In this document: one piece after another, positions 7,801-16,636 of the stretch | Position numbering within the stretch: the first letter of the stretch is position 1 | How the letters are laid out: every line of letters starts with the position of its first letter | Virus record (IMG/VR): IMGVR_UViG_3300024496_000013 | Location: 62,001-126,000 of that record | Source of the DNA: a virus | Length of the DNA stretch: 64,000 nt | Strand: one strand, 5' to 3' | Notes under the pieces: generated by a model | What the model was told of the DNA's origin: nothing | The model's database searches: none | What the model saw: the letters and a program-made list of their open reading frames with translations, nothing else | Translations under genes and position numbers: made by a program

Positions 7801-10133
7801 CAGATAAAAATGTTCAGCTAGATAAAAATCTACAAGTAGGATCATTTAATGCCGCAGCGATTTCTGTAAATCAAGTAACAGCTCCGGTTATTTCAGACAA
7901 TAACATAGTTGTCTACGATAATGTAATTGAAACTACACAATCAAACAGCGATCTTGAGTTAAAAGCCAGCGGTACAGGTCAAGTTGATTTTGTACAAAAT
8001 CTAGAAATACTCAACGATCTCACAGTCATGGCTTTGAGCTCGTTAAAATCTACACAGATACAAGGTACAGTGACACAGACTGGAGATTACAATCAGACAG
8101 GTAATACTACAAGAACCGGTGATGTAAATGTTACTAGTTCGTTGACTTCTAACGGAAATTTTGTCACAGATTCTATCACTGTAAGCAATAATACAATAAG
8201 AACTACCGTATCTAACAGTGACCTAGAATTAGCAGCCACAGGCAATATAGTGATAAACGATATAGCTAGATTTAATAATAATCTAACTACCAATACTACA
8301 ACATCTACAAATTTAACAGCGATTTCAACAACATCCTCGGGAGTTTTTTCAGACGGCGATATAAAGATCGAAGGTAATCTAGTTACTACTACACAGAGTA
8401 ATAGCGATCTAGATCTCAGAGCCAACGGTACCGGTATCATAAGATTTACCGCTGCGACATTTAACAATCAATTGTCTGTTACAGGAATTAGTGATCTACA
8501 GGCAACAAATATAGTTGGAGATGTTACTGTACAAAATCTATCATCTAGCAGTATCACACATACAGGATCATATCAACTTTATGGTACTGGATATGTAACT
8601 GGTGATTTTACCAATACTTCAGTAACACAGGCAAATTTTGGCAATATCGTATTCTTGAACAATGCTGTTAAGACTACAGAATCAAACAGTGATTTAACTT
8701 TAAATGCCAGCGGCACAGGCAGTATTAGATTAAAATCACAGACTACATTTAACAAAAATTTATCAGTAAATGATACTTTAACAGTCAATAATCTAACAGT
8801 TAATAAAGTAACATTCAATAGTTTAACTGATGGCACGGTTTTAGTAAAAGATAATTTTATCACTACCGTAGATTCAAACGCAGACCTAGATCTCACAAGC
8901 CACGGCACTGGGATCGTAAGAATACCTAGCAATGATTTAAGAACATACGGATTAACTGTAGCTGGCACTAGCTATTTTAACAATACGTTTTTAGGTGGAG
9001 GCAATCACTTAGGTAATTTTTCAATCACCGGTAATAGAACAGTAAATGGCAGTTACTATCAAACAGGTGATTTTACTAATAATAATGAAATAAGACTAGA
9101 CAATATACACATAGTCAACAATACCATATTGACTACCCTCAGTAGTAGTGACCTTGAATTGCGAGCATCTGGTTCAGGATTAATCAGTTTTACTAATAAC
9201 AATGTTTTAATTAACAACAATCTTTCAGTTTCTCAAGATATAACCTCTAGCATTATCAACACATCTTCTACAAGTTATGCTGATAGCTTGTATGATGGTG
9301 AGATATTAATCAAAGACAACTTTATTAGGACTACAAATTCAAACAGCAATTTAAAATTAACAGGTAATCTCCTAGGCGGCGTAGCATCTCAAAATGTATT
9401 GATTAACAACAATGTTATTTCTCCGGTTACATTTAATGATCTATTGATACAACCAAATGGCATCGTTACTGTAGACAGTGTTTCTGCTATGAAATTACCA
9501 ACAGGAACTACAGCTAATAGACCTTCAGGAGTAGCCGGTCAGATACGATATAACACTACAGCACAGCAATTTAGGGGATGGAATTCTGCGGCAACTAAAC
9601 CATTTAATGGCGTATATTCTGCGGATCTAAAAACTTCAGTAACTGCCCTTGATACACAGTCTTTAAGATTTACTGTTAACAATGCTAACAAGATGTCCAT
9701 AACTAGCAGTAAAGCTATTACCGAAGCTGTACAAGTAAACACTTATATGACGGTGTCTAATAACACATTTAGCAATGCTCTGAATGAAAACATCTTTATA
9801 ACACCGGGCGGTACAGGCCAGCCGATCTTCGATAAAACTACAATAGTAGGCGATGCTTTTATAAATCTAGATAACACATTACCGTTAACAGTCGCATCAA
9901 ACGGACAGGGCTATGTAAAATTCAATAACAACAAAGCACTGGTTATTCCAGTAGGTAATACCAGTGAACGTCCAGCTGGACCAGAAGTGGGAGATTTTAG
10001 ATTTAACACAGATCTAGCTGCTCCTGAAGTTTGGAACGGAGTAGCATGGGCTTCATTAGCAGGTGATGCTGTAGGTATTAGTGCCAGCGAATTCAACGAC
10101 CTTGATCAAGTTTACAGCTTGATTTTTGGCTAA
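4878..10133 (+). CDS. Giant tail-fibre-like protein (1751 aa), beta-helix plus alternating repeats
   Basis: Begins MSDLGRISGSMLKENLLRGG, closely matching the start of the next fibre (10262), so the two are paralogues. Residues about 229-725 form a right-handed beta-helix of the DUF1565/pectate-lyase-like type (VATNGDDTNVG, then DTVYIYPGTYTEIFPLTVP). An unrelated insert lies near residues 357-551. Residues about 840-1530 are tandem repeats marked by 'SNSDLEL.A.GTG', spaced 89-95 then 62-66 codons in alternation. The C-terminus has two fibre motifs (LPTGTTANRP..GQIRYNT near 1540; IPVGNTSERPAG..GDFRFNT near 1690) and ends VYSLIFG. No transmembrane segment or catalytic site is evident. It is expected to be a trimeric adhesion fibre; host receptor unknown. 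Confidence 0.85.
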   Translation: MSDLGRISGSMLKENLLRGGENLVFQNSLSDSLLYIDVETNRIGINTDAPTRDLTVLTAIKTSDLIIDNNLNLSGFNFDGANSILSSVNGPIYISPASNQTIVPQLRTDNLRFSNNTISSLNSNDNIELKPHGIGETIFDSDVMVDGNLHSTGDILIDGQIFFGNQTTDTVSITAEVNTDLIPDSTDYFNLGSSSKKWLDLHTHLVNGQLLSTGSVSFPSLYDIGLDVGKQWFVATNGDDTNVGFHQHGPFATIAKALSVATSGDTVYIYPGTYTEIFPLTVPQGVTVRGAGIRAVTVKPTVSTNTQDCFLLNGETTIDDLSVVDFYYNSVTDTGYAFRFAPGFTVTSRSPYVQNVSVITEPGTGTEIPASVVHGTGPISTSSYSTFGFTIRASDYGDIGGYITAYAPLTAVIQSGYIDPPGYYTVTSIEVDPTNTDNWFIHTAEEFNPSQPGLSLTLYSVGASFIVSNALFAEAGYYYLDYNKSDLPVDFGTTVGTNWIYTVDVNYYGGTSYIIDSISDQGTRWRINFTQTIATPSLGQVLFVSPVAPDGTPVIPLPAGKGALVDGSVANPDSKEASMLFHSCTFITTEVDALTMTNGVRVEWLNSFTYFANKGLYAINGTLGFANQGVKFGAEVRSIGSANVYGTYGAYADGSDTLMYLINHNFAYIGAGTDTSNDPTAVIQTNEASKHNGGEIYYQSLDQRGDFRVGDVFTVNQETGFVTLNGIGQNANGITRITLSNNSGQDTILDPQFIQTGGIKISGNTIYGLDAEVNIDPASNQLNLENVSIPQNLSVTGNFVIDGQLTLGNQVVDTISFVADVDSDILPNSTSTYNLGSETLRWTSLKNIRSDLPNIKIYDNNIQTVDTNSDLELRANASGSVVFVKNTEISNTLTVSQTSSFANTFITGSFAKNGTSLITGDINQTGDINISGDFIVNNNYYAFNDIYLNLNQVSTVSSNSDLELVAAGTGVISIPDKNVQLDKNLQVGSFNAAAISVNQVTAPVISDNNIVVYDNVIETTQSNSDLELKASGTGQVDFVQNLEILNDLTVMALSSLKSTQIQGTVTQTGDYNQTGNTTRTGDVNVTSSLTSNGNFVTDSITVSNNTIRTTVSNSDLELAATGNIVINDIARFNNNLTTNTTTSTNLTAISTTSSGVFSDGDIKIEGNLVTTTQSNSDLDLRANGTGIIRFTAATFNNQLSVTGISDLQATNIVGDVTVQNLSSSSITHTGSYQLYGTGYVTGDFTNTSVTQANFGNIVFLNNAVKTTESNSDLTLNASGTGSIRLKSQTTFNKNLSVNDTLTVNNLTVNKVTFNSLTDGTVLVKDNFITTVDSNADLDLTSHGTGIVRIPSNDLRTYGLTVAGTSYFNNTFLGGGNHLGNFSITGNRTVNGSYYQTGDFTNNNEIRLDNIHIVNNTILTTLSSSDLELRASGSGLISFTNNNVLINNNLSVSQDITSSIINTSSTSYADSLYDGEILIKDNFIRTTNSNSNLKLTGNLLGGVASQNVLINNNVISPVTFNDLLIQPNGIVTVDSVSAMKLPTGTTANRPSGVAGQIRYNTTAQQFRGWNSAATKPFNGVYSADLKTSVTALDTQSLRFTVNNANKMSITSSKAITEAVQVNTYMTVSNNTFSNALNENIFITPGGTGQPIFDKTTIVGDAFINLDNTLPLTVASNGQGYVKFNNNKALVIPVGNTSERPAGPEVGDFRFNTDLAAPEVWNGVAWASLAGDAVGISASEFNDLDQVYSLIFG
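7476..9560 (+). repeat. In-frame SNSDLEL repeats of the 1751-aa fibre
   Basis: Nine copies of the marker 'xNSDLxLxAxGTG' start at 7476, 7749, 7941, 8211, 8397, 8682, 8874, 9141 and 9339. The intervals are 91, 64, 90, 62, 95, 64, 89 and 66 codons, so long and short units alternate. Long units hold extra 'ITGT.TQTGN..QTGN' text. Confidence 0.88.
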
Positions 10134-10153
10134 TCACGCATTTTGTTTAAACG

Positions 10154-10161
10154 AATAAATA
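10154..10161 (+). promoter_or_regulatory. T4-type late promoter (AATAAATA)
   Basis: AATAAATA, one base off the T4 consensus, starts a predicted leader of about 95 nt before the ATG at 10262. Confidence 0.6.
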
Positions 10162-10170
10162 CTTGTGATT

Positions 10171-10193
10171 ACAAGAGAGGACCAGTCTCTTGT
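10171..10193 (+). promoter_or_regulatory. Hairpin in long leader of the 1877-aa fibre gene
   Basis: Perfect 8-bp stem ACAAGAGA / TCTCTTGT with a GGACCAG loop, close to the predicted 5' end of the mRNA. A second imperfect stem (TAACCGTG / CACGGGGTTA, about 10229-10254) lies just before the ribosome binding site AAGGAGAG. No T run follows, so it is not a terminator; possible mRNA stabiliser or translation control. Confidence 0.5.
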
Positions 10194-10261
10194 ATGGCTA
10201 AACTGTGGTAAACCCGCAATGTAAGGTGGTTAACCGTGAAACACGGGGTTAAGGAGAGCGA

Positions 10262-13200
10262 ATGAGCCAGCTTGGTCGTATATCTGGGCCGCTCTTGAAG
10301 GCGAATCTACTTCGTAATGGAGTTGATCTGGCTTTCGAGACTGACCTACTCTATCTAGATGTTAAAAATCTCCGCGTCGGAATAAAGACAGCCAACCCCA
10401 CACACGATCTTACAGTCAACGGCACAACAAGAACCACAAACTTAGAATTAACCAACAGCCTAACAGTAGGCAATCTCACGTTTGGTAATAACACTATCAG
10501 TAGCACACAGGGCGAGATACAGCTTAATCCCGCAGGTGGTGGTACCGTATTTTCTGGCAAGATCACAGCAGACGAAATAGATATTTTTAACAATACTATT
10601 TCTACTAACATTTCAAACGCAAATCTAGAATTCCGTCCACACGGTACTGGTAGCGTAGATATCTATAGCAATGCTACAGTTAATGGAGATCTACACGTCA
10701 CCGGTAATGTCACAGCAGACGGCGACATACAGATCGGTAATCAAACTACTGATACTGTGTCATTCACTGCTGAAATAGTCAGCGACATCATTCCTAAATT
10801 TAATGAAACTTATAGTCTTGGATCAGATCCAGGAGCTGGAGGCAATCGTTGGAATGATGTTTGGGCTAAAAATCTATACGCAGACGCAATTTTTACTTCT
10901 AACCTAGTAGTTAATGGTATCAATCTTACCCTAAGACAGGGAAAGATTTATTATGTAGCTACCAACGGCAACGACACATACTCAGGTACACACGAAAACG
11001 ATCCGTATGCTACAGTGAAAAAAGCATTAACTATGGCAGTCAGTGGAGATACTGTGTACATATACCCAGGAACTTACACAGAAATATTTCCTCTAACTGT
11101 GCCTGTTGGTGTTAGCGTAAAAGGTATAGGACTAAGATCTGTATTCATCCAACCTACTAGCGGTACTAGAAACAAAGACGCTTTTCAATTAAATGGTGAA
11201 ACTACCATAGAAGACATCACTGTTGGCAATTTTGAATACGATTCTGTTAATAATACCGGACATGGATTTGTATTCGCTCCGGGATTTAAAGTCACTACTA
11301 GAAGTCCATATATCAAAAATGTCACTGTGTTGACATTTGGTAGTACTGTAAGATTAGGCACTAATCCTCTAGATGATCCGCGTGGATATCTAGCCGGTGA
11401 TGCAGGACGTGGAGCATTCGCAGATGGTAGTCTAGCAGATCCTACTAGTATAAAAGCTAGTATGCTGTTTCATTCTGTAACATTTTTAACTCCTGGTGCT
11501 GATGGATTAAAATGTACTAATGGTGTTAGGATAGAATGGCTCAATTGTTTTACATATTTTGCTTCTAAAGGTATAAATCTTTACAGTGGCAGCACAGGTT
11601 TTGCCAATGACGGTAAGACTAGGATAGAATTTTCCACAACATCTGGCACATTTAATGTCGGTGATACAGTCACATACTATGATACAGACGGAACCACAGT
11701 ATTAGCCAGCGGATTGATAGAAAGTAAATCAGGTAATGTTTATACTATAGATGGAAAATCTAATAATTGGGAAACTATTACTGACCGCGGCGGCAAACAG
11801 GTTGTAGTGTCAGGCGATGCCAAGTTAACAACATCTTTGAAAAAATTTGGCACAGCCAGTTTATCATTAGATGGAACAACAGACTATATCAACATCGCTA
11901 GCCAACCAGATTTTGCGTTTGGTACAGGCGATTTTACCATGGAAGGTTGGTTCTATCCTACCGCTTCTGGCACCTATAGAACATTGTTTGATCTAAGAAC
12001 TACTACACCCGGCGATGGTGGCGGGATCATTATAGGTATAAACAACCTTGATCAATTGTATTTTTATTACAATTTTGGTTTTAGAATAGGTGCTGCTGGT
12101 TCTGTACCATTGAATCAATGGAGTCATATAGCTTTATCTAGAGTGTCTGGAGTAACTAGAGCGTTCGTCAACGGAACTCAGATCGGTGTAAATTATACAG
12201 ATAGCAATAACTATGCTCAGAGAGCAGTTCGTATCGGAGCAGATCCTGCTGGACAATATGCTTTTACAGGTTATGTAGATGATGTAAGAATTTCAAAAGG
12301 CGTCGGAAGATATACATCAAATTTTTCAGTACCGACTAATGCGTTTGTTGGAGATCTTTCAACAGTATTGCTATTACATTTTAATGGACCAAACGCATCA
12401 ACTATCATAACAGATGACGGCTACACTGGCCAGGATATTAGATCATCTAGCGGTGGTGTTTCTACAAGATTAGATAATGTAGATTATACAGACTTTGGTG
12501 CTGAGCTTCGTAGCATCGGTTCTGCTTGTGTTTATGGACAGTATGGAATTTACGGTGACGGTGTTGGTGTTATTGGATATCTGATCGGTCAGAATCTTGC
12601 TTACATAGGTTTAGGCAGGAGTACAGATAACGATCCGTTGTCAGTGATACAGGCTAACGAAGTAGTAAAACTAAACGGAGCAAAAATATTCTTTAACTCT
12701 GTTGATGCTCGTGGAGATTTTAGAGTAGGAGATTATTTCTACATCAATCAGCAGACTGGTGAAGTTAGTTTTAGTAATTCTAATGTCAGTGTGACAGGCA
12801 ACATATTATTAGATGACGGTCTAGGTAATGTTACCTATATCGATCCTACTAAAATAGACACGGGCAATATCGAAATCGCTGGAAATACTATCAGCAGTGT
12901 TGCCGGCGACGTAAACATTAACGCATTTTCTAATCAGATCAATCTTTTAAGCAATGTAACAGTATCTGGCAATCTAGATGTCACTGGCAATGTTACCGTA
13001 GGCGGTAATATTACCATCGGTGATCAAACCACAGACACTGTTAATATTACCGCTAAAGTAACCAGTGACATCATACCAACTATCGATTCTAGATTTAATC
13101 TCGGATCCAACAGCTATCGATGGAATAATCTTTATTCTACTGAATTAGATACAGGCGATATAAGAATATTTGACAATGTGATTACCACTGTTACCAGCAA

Positions 13201-15895
13201 CAGCGATCTCGAATTAACTGCTAATGGTACCGGTAAGATTTCGATACCTACTAATGATCTATTAGCACAACAAAATTTAACTGTACAAGGTACTAGTTAT
13301 CTAGCAAATACCGATATCACAGGCAGTTTCACACTTGTAGGAAATTCTACACTAACCGGTACTATAACACAAACCGGCAATTACACAGTCAATGGTGTGG
13401 TAACTGCTGATAATTTATTTTTGAATAGATTAAGTCTACAGGGCAATCAGTTACGTTCAACGCAAGGTAATGAAAATCTAGTTCTTTCTGCGGCAGGCAC
13501 TGGTAAAATATATGTGCCAAATAACAATGTCGTGATAGATAATAATCTAACAGTAAACGGCACTGCTACTGTTAATAATTTTACAGTCAACAACAAACTG
13601 ACTGCGGATTCTTTTGCGACCAGCGATGTTTATATAAAAGATAATTTTATTACAACTACTCTTTCTAACAGCGATTTAGAATTAAGAGCAAACGGAACTG
13701 GTCGTGTACTAATACCTAATAACAATACACGATTAGATCAGGATCTCACAGTCAACGGAACTAGCTATCTCAAGAACACAAATATAGTAGGTACTGTAAC
13801 CCATACAGGCAACACCAACGCCACAGGTAACTTGATACAAACAGGTACAGCCAATATATCTGGATCTATCACTATAGGTGATTATGCGCAGTTTGCTGAT
13901 GTGCGCATCAACAACAATTCTATAACAACCACATTGGCTAATAGCGATTTAACTCTAATCGCTAACGGTACTGGTAAGGTAATAGTACCAAACAACAATG
14001 TTATCATCAATAACGGATTGACAGTTATAGGAAATACACAGTCACAGAATATCACTGCGACTAACACCATCACATCACCAGTGTTCACAGACGGTGATAT
14101 ACGCATCGAAGGTAATTTGATCACTACTACATTAAGCAATAGTGATCTTGAATTAGCTGCTAACGGTACAGGCAAAGTAGTAGTACCAAATAACAATGTC
14201 GATATCGCAAACACATTAACGGTTAACAGCACTAGCTATCTTTCTTCAGTAAATGTTACTGGTACTATTAATCATACTGGCAATACTATACAAACCGGTA
14301 ACCTAACAGAAGTAGGCAATTTTACACTACAAGGTACATTGACTGTAGATGGTATTAGCAATTTTGCTAATGTCAACGTACAGACTAACAATATTTCAAG
14401 CAGAACAGGAAATAGTGATTTAAATCTTATAGCAGCAGGCACAGGCAAGATTTATGTGCCTAATAATGATGTTGTTGTAGAAAAAAATCTCACAGTCACT
14501 GGAAACATAACTGCTACCTCAGCAACTATCAATCAAAATCTTGTAACTGACAATCTCAGCAATGGCAATATAGACATACAAGGTAATCTGATCACAACAA
14601 CTTTAAGTAACAGTGATCTAGAACTAAGAGCCAATGGCACCGGATCTGTGTCGATACCTAACAATGTTCTAAATCTAGGACAATCTCTTTATGTTACTGG
14701 CACGACTAATCTAGCTACCACAAACATCACAGGAACATTAACACAAGTCGGTACTGTTACACAAACAGGCACAGTCAATCAAACTGGAAACTATACAGTT
14801 AACGGTCTGTTTAATATCAACGGTACTGCTCAGTTTAAAGATGTTAGAATACAAGATAATTTTATAACAACCACTTTAGGTAATAACGACCTAGTGATGA
14901 TAGCCACAGGTACAGGCATAATTTCTATGCCAACAAACAATGTATCTATGTCTAAAAATCTTTCAGTGCTAGGCAATATTTCTGCTAATTCTGTAACAGC
15001 ATCTGACAGAATCACAGCACCTACTTTTGTTGTAGGTAATGTACAGATAAACGGCAACAGTATCACAACTAATGCGTCTAATACTAACTTACAGTTGACA
15101 GCCAACGGTACCGGGTTTATTGAAATAGAACAGGTATTAATTAGAGGTAATACTATAACAACACCTTCTAATACTGATCTAGTATTACAGCCGACTGGCA
15201 CAGGTATCGTAAATATCAACACCACACAGGCATTGAAATTACCTGCGGGCAATGACAGCCAAAGGCCTGCCGGACAAGCTGGTATGATACGTTATAACAC
15301 CCAAACAAATGGCTATGAAGGTTATGATGGTACCTATTGGAGAAGGATAGACGGTGTTTATGATGTAGCACAGACTACCTATATCACTGGAGAATTAACA
15401 CCAGGTGCCAATGATAATATTATAAGATTCTATGTCAATGGTGGAACTGCTATAGCTGATCTAAATGCTAGCAGATTCCGAGTACCGTCTTTGGACATTA
15501 GCAATATCAATATCACTGGAGATACTATCAGTTCTACTGGCAATTCAAATATAACATTCGCTCCTACAGGTTCTGGATCTACTGTTATTGGAAATTTTGC
15601 CTTCAAGAATAACTTGATCACAAATACTGTGACTGACAGTATCACTTATTTTAATCAAACAGGTAACGGATATTTTAAAATTTCAGGTACTAACGGATTT
15701 GTTATACCTACAGGAACTAGTGGACAACGCGGTGGTATAGTTGAAACTGGTATGATTCGTTTTAATACCACAGACAACAGAATGGAAATTTACGATGGTA
15801 CTCAGTGGGGATCAGCAGCTGGCAGCACTGGGCAAGGAATAACTATTACTGAAGCTACTGATGTAGCCATTGTAAACGCATTAATTTTTGGATAA
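10262..15895 (+). CDS. Giant tail-fibre-like protein (1877 aa) with LamG-like insert
   Basis: Begins MSQLGRISGPLLKANLLRNG, paralogous to the preceding fibre. Residues about 226-480 are a beta-helix (YYVATNGNDTYSG, DTVYIYPGTYTEIFPLTVP). A LamG / concanavalin-like jelly-roll is inserted at about 517-710 (FGTASLSLDGTTDYI, FTMEGWFYP, WSHIALSRVSG, YVDDVRISKGVGRY, LLLHFNG); this fold commonly binds sugars. The helix resumes at about 720-850. Residues about 975-1650 are alternating 91/66-codon repeats marked 'SNSDLELRANGTG'. The C-terminus has 'LPAGNDSQRPAG..GMIRYNT' and 'IPTGTSGQRG..GMIRFNT' motifs and ends VNALIFG. Strong ribosome binding site AAGGAGAG. Adhesion fibre; receptor unknown. Confidence 0.86.
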   Translation: MSQLGRISGPLLKANLLRNGVDLAFETDLLYLDVKNLRVGIKTANPTHDLTVNGTTRTTNLELTNSLTVGNLTFGNNTISSTQGEIQLNPAGGGTVFSGKITADEIDIFNNTISTNISNANLEFRPHGTGSVDIYSNATVNGDLHVTGNVTADGDIQIGNQTTDTVSFTAEIVSDIIPKFNETYSLGSDPGAGGNRWNDVWAKNLYADAIFTSNLVVNGINLTLRQGKIYYVATNGNDTYSGTHENDPYATVKKALTMAVSGDTVYIYPGTYTEIFPLTVPVGVSVKGIGLRSVFIQPTSGTRNKDAFQLNGETTIEDITVGNFEYDSVNNTGHGFVFAPGFKVTTRSPYIKNVTVLTFGSTVRLGTNPLDDPRGYLAGDAGRGAFADGSLADPTSIKASMLFHSVTFLTPGADGLKCTNGVRIEWLNCFTYFASKGINLYSGSTGFANDGKTRIEFSTTSGTFNVGDTVTYYDTDGTTVLASGLIESKSGNVYTIDGKSNNWETITDRGGKQVVVSGDAKLTTSLKKFGTASLSLDGTTDYINIASQPDFAFGTGDFTMEGWFYPTASGTYRTLFDLRTTTPGDGGGIIIGINNLDQLYFYYNFGFRIGAAGSVPLNQWSHIALSRVSGVTRAFVNGTQIGVNYTDSNNYAQRAVRIGADPAGQYAFTGYVDDVRISKGVGRYTSNFSVPTNAFVGDLSTVLLLHFNGPNASTIITDDGYTGQDIRSSSGGVSTRLDNVDYTDFGAELRSIGSACVYGQYGIYGDGVGVIGYLIGQNLAYIGLGRSTDNDPLSVIQANEVVKLNGAKIFFNSVDARGDFRVGDYFYINQQTGEVSFSNSNVSVTGNILLDDGLGNVTYIDPTKIDTGNIEIAGNTISSVAGDVNINAFSNQINLLSNVTVSGNLDVTGNVTVGGNITIGDQTTDTVNITAKVTSDIIPTIDSRFNLGSNSYRWNNLYSTELDTGDIRIFDNVITTVTSNSDLELTANGTGKISIPTNDLLAQQNLTVQGTSYLANTDITGSFTLVGNSTLTGTITQTGNYTVNGVVTADNLFLNRLSLQGNQLRSTQGNENLVLSAAGTGKIYVPNNNVVIDNNLTVNGTATVNNFTVNNKLTADSFATSDVYIKDNFITTTLSNSDLELRANGTGRVLIPNNNTRLDQDLTVNGTSYLKNTNIVGTVTHTGNTNATGNLIQTGTANISGSITIGDYAQFADVRINNNSITTTLANSDLTLIANGTGKVIVPNNNVIINNGLTVIGNTQSQNITATNTITSPVFTDGDIRIEGNLITTTLSNSDLELAANGTGKVVVPNNNVDIANTLTVNSTSYLSSVNVTGTINHTGNTIQTGNLTEVGNFTLQGTLTVDGISNFANVNVQTNNISSRTGNSDLNLIAAGTGKIYVPNNDVVVEKNLTVTGNITATSATINQNLVTDNLSNGNIDIQGNLITTTLSNSDLELRANGTGSVSIPNNVLNLGQSLYVTGTTNLATTNITGTLTQVGTVTQTGTVNQTGNYTVNGLFNINGTAQFKDVRIQDNFITTTLGNNDLVMIATGTGIISMPTNNVSMSKNLSVLGNISANSVTASDRITAPTFVVGNVQINGNSITTNASNTNLQLTANGTGFIEIEQVLIRGNTITTPSNTDLVLQPTGTGIVNINTTQALKLPAGNDSQRPAGQAGMIRYNTQTNGYEGYDGTYWRRIDGVYDVAQTTYITGELTPGANDNIIRFYVNGGTAIADLNASRFRVPSLDISNINITGDTISSTGNSNITFAPTGSGSTVIGNFAFKNNLITNTVTDSITYFNQTGNGYFKISGTNGFVIPTGTSGQRGGIVETGMIRFNTTDNRMEIYDGTQWGSAAGSTGQGITITEATDVAIVNALIFG
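13196..15150 (+). repeat. Strictly alternating 91/66-codon repeats of the 1877-aa fibre
   Basis: Markers 'SNSDLEL..NGTG' or variants start at 13196, 13466, 13664, 13937, 14135, 14408, 14606, 14879 and 15077. Intervals are 90, 66, 91, 66, 91, 66, 91 and 66 codons, giving a super-repeat of 157 codons (471 bp). Copies differ in DNA sequence, so this is an old, protein-level repeat rather than a recent duplication. Confidence 0.92.
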
Positions 15896-15900
15896 AAAAC

Positions 15901-16230
15901 ATGGCAACAGCATTTAAAAATAAAATAGAAAATCAATTAGGCACTAGCCCTACACAACTGATCGCCACACAGCCTGCTAGCAGGATCACTGTTATTGGTA
16001 TGAGCCTTTGTAATCTGTTGCCTCAATTGGTAAAAGTAAGTGTAACACTAACTGATTCGACTTCTACTACAGGATATTATGTCAAGGATGTACAGATACC
16101 TCCTAATCAAAGTTTAAGAATAGTCAATGGTGGTGAAAAACTGATCATGGCGGAAAACAGTTCACTATCAGCATTTGCTGATCAAGCTGCTGCTGTAGAT
16201 GTGATTATCAGTTATGTTGAAATCGTATAA
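15901..16230 (+). CDS. Small virion protein, paralogue of the 3621 and 30460 proteins
   Basis: A 109-aa protein with the pattern 'LIATQPASRITVIGMSLCNLLP... VKVSVTL... IPPNQSLRIVNGGEKLIMAENSSLSA'. It shares strand order and the Cys-Asn position with the 3621 and 30460 proteins. It starts 5 bases after the stop of the giant fibre, with only a weak GGATAA ahead, so it is probably translated by coupling. No late promoter of its own. Likely fibre-associated beta-sandwich protein. Confidence 0.72.
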   Translation: MATAFKNKIENQLGTSPTQLIATQPASRITVIGMSLCNLLPQLVKVSVTLTDSTSTTGYYVKDVQIPPNQSLRIVNGGEKLIMAENSSLSAFADQAAAVDVIISYVEIV

Positions 16231-16241
16231 GGAAAAATATC

Positions 16242-16607
16242 ATGGCCGGACCATTTAATTTAGGTGAAATTAATCAAGAAGAATTGTTAGGTGTAGGTGT
16301 ACCTAGATATCTGTATGCTATGAGAAGAACAGATGACGGTGAATTATACGTGAATAGGTTTGATCAGTTGAGCAACACAGATTCTATCACTATAAATCAA
16401 AACGGAACCACTGACGGCAATTATGACCAATTCGAAACTGGTGTAGATTTCTTCGAAGGAAGAGACGTTAATCACGAGCTAGTCTATGAAAATTTAAATT
16501 ATGAACAATACCGATGGGATGGACGATCACTTTGGTATTACATCAATGATGATGGTGAGTTAGTAGTTAGGATAAACGGAAATTACAACTATCCTAGTGG
16601 TATATAA
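16242..16607 (+). CDS. Small conserved-type virion protein
   Basis: A 121-aa protein starting MAGPFNLGEINQEELLGVGV and containing 'PRYLYAMRRTDDGELYVNRFDQLS'. It is acidic and rich in aromatic residues (Y, F, W), ending YNYPSGI. Preceded by AAGGAAAAATATC. I recognise it as a type seen beside fibre genes in T4-like marine phages but know no function. Its stop codon sits inside a perfect late promoter. Confidence 0.7.
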   Translation: MAGPFNLGEINQEELLGVGVPRYLYAMRRTDDGELYVNRFDQLSNTDSITINQNGTTDGNYDQFETGVDFFEGRDVNHELVYENLNYEQYRWDGRSLWYYINDDGELVVRINGNYNYPSGI

Positions 16608-16610
16608 ATA
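16603..16610 (+). promoter_or_regulatory. Perfect T4 late promoter (TATAAATA)
   Basis: An exact match to the T4 late promoter octamer, 26 nt before the ATG of the 2022-aa fibre gene (site AGGATGAAA in the leader). The only perfect consensus copy I found in front of a gene here. Confidence 0.75.
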
Positions 16611-16636
16611 TTTTCAACGCAAAATTAGGATGAAAA

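Noticed and set aside
7476-15150. Regular DNA repeats suggesting a CRISPR array or recent tandem duplication
   Set aside because: The units are in frame within fibre genes and differ widely at DNA level; there are no identical repeats with unique spacers.
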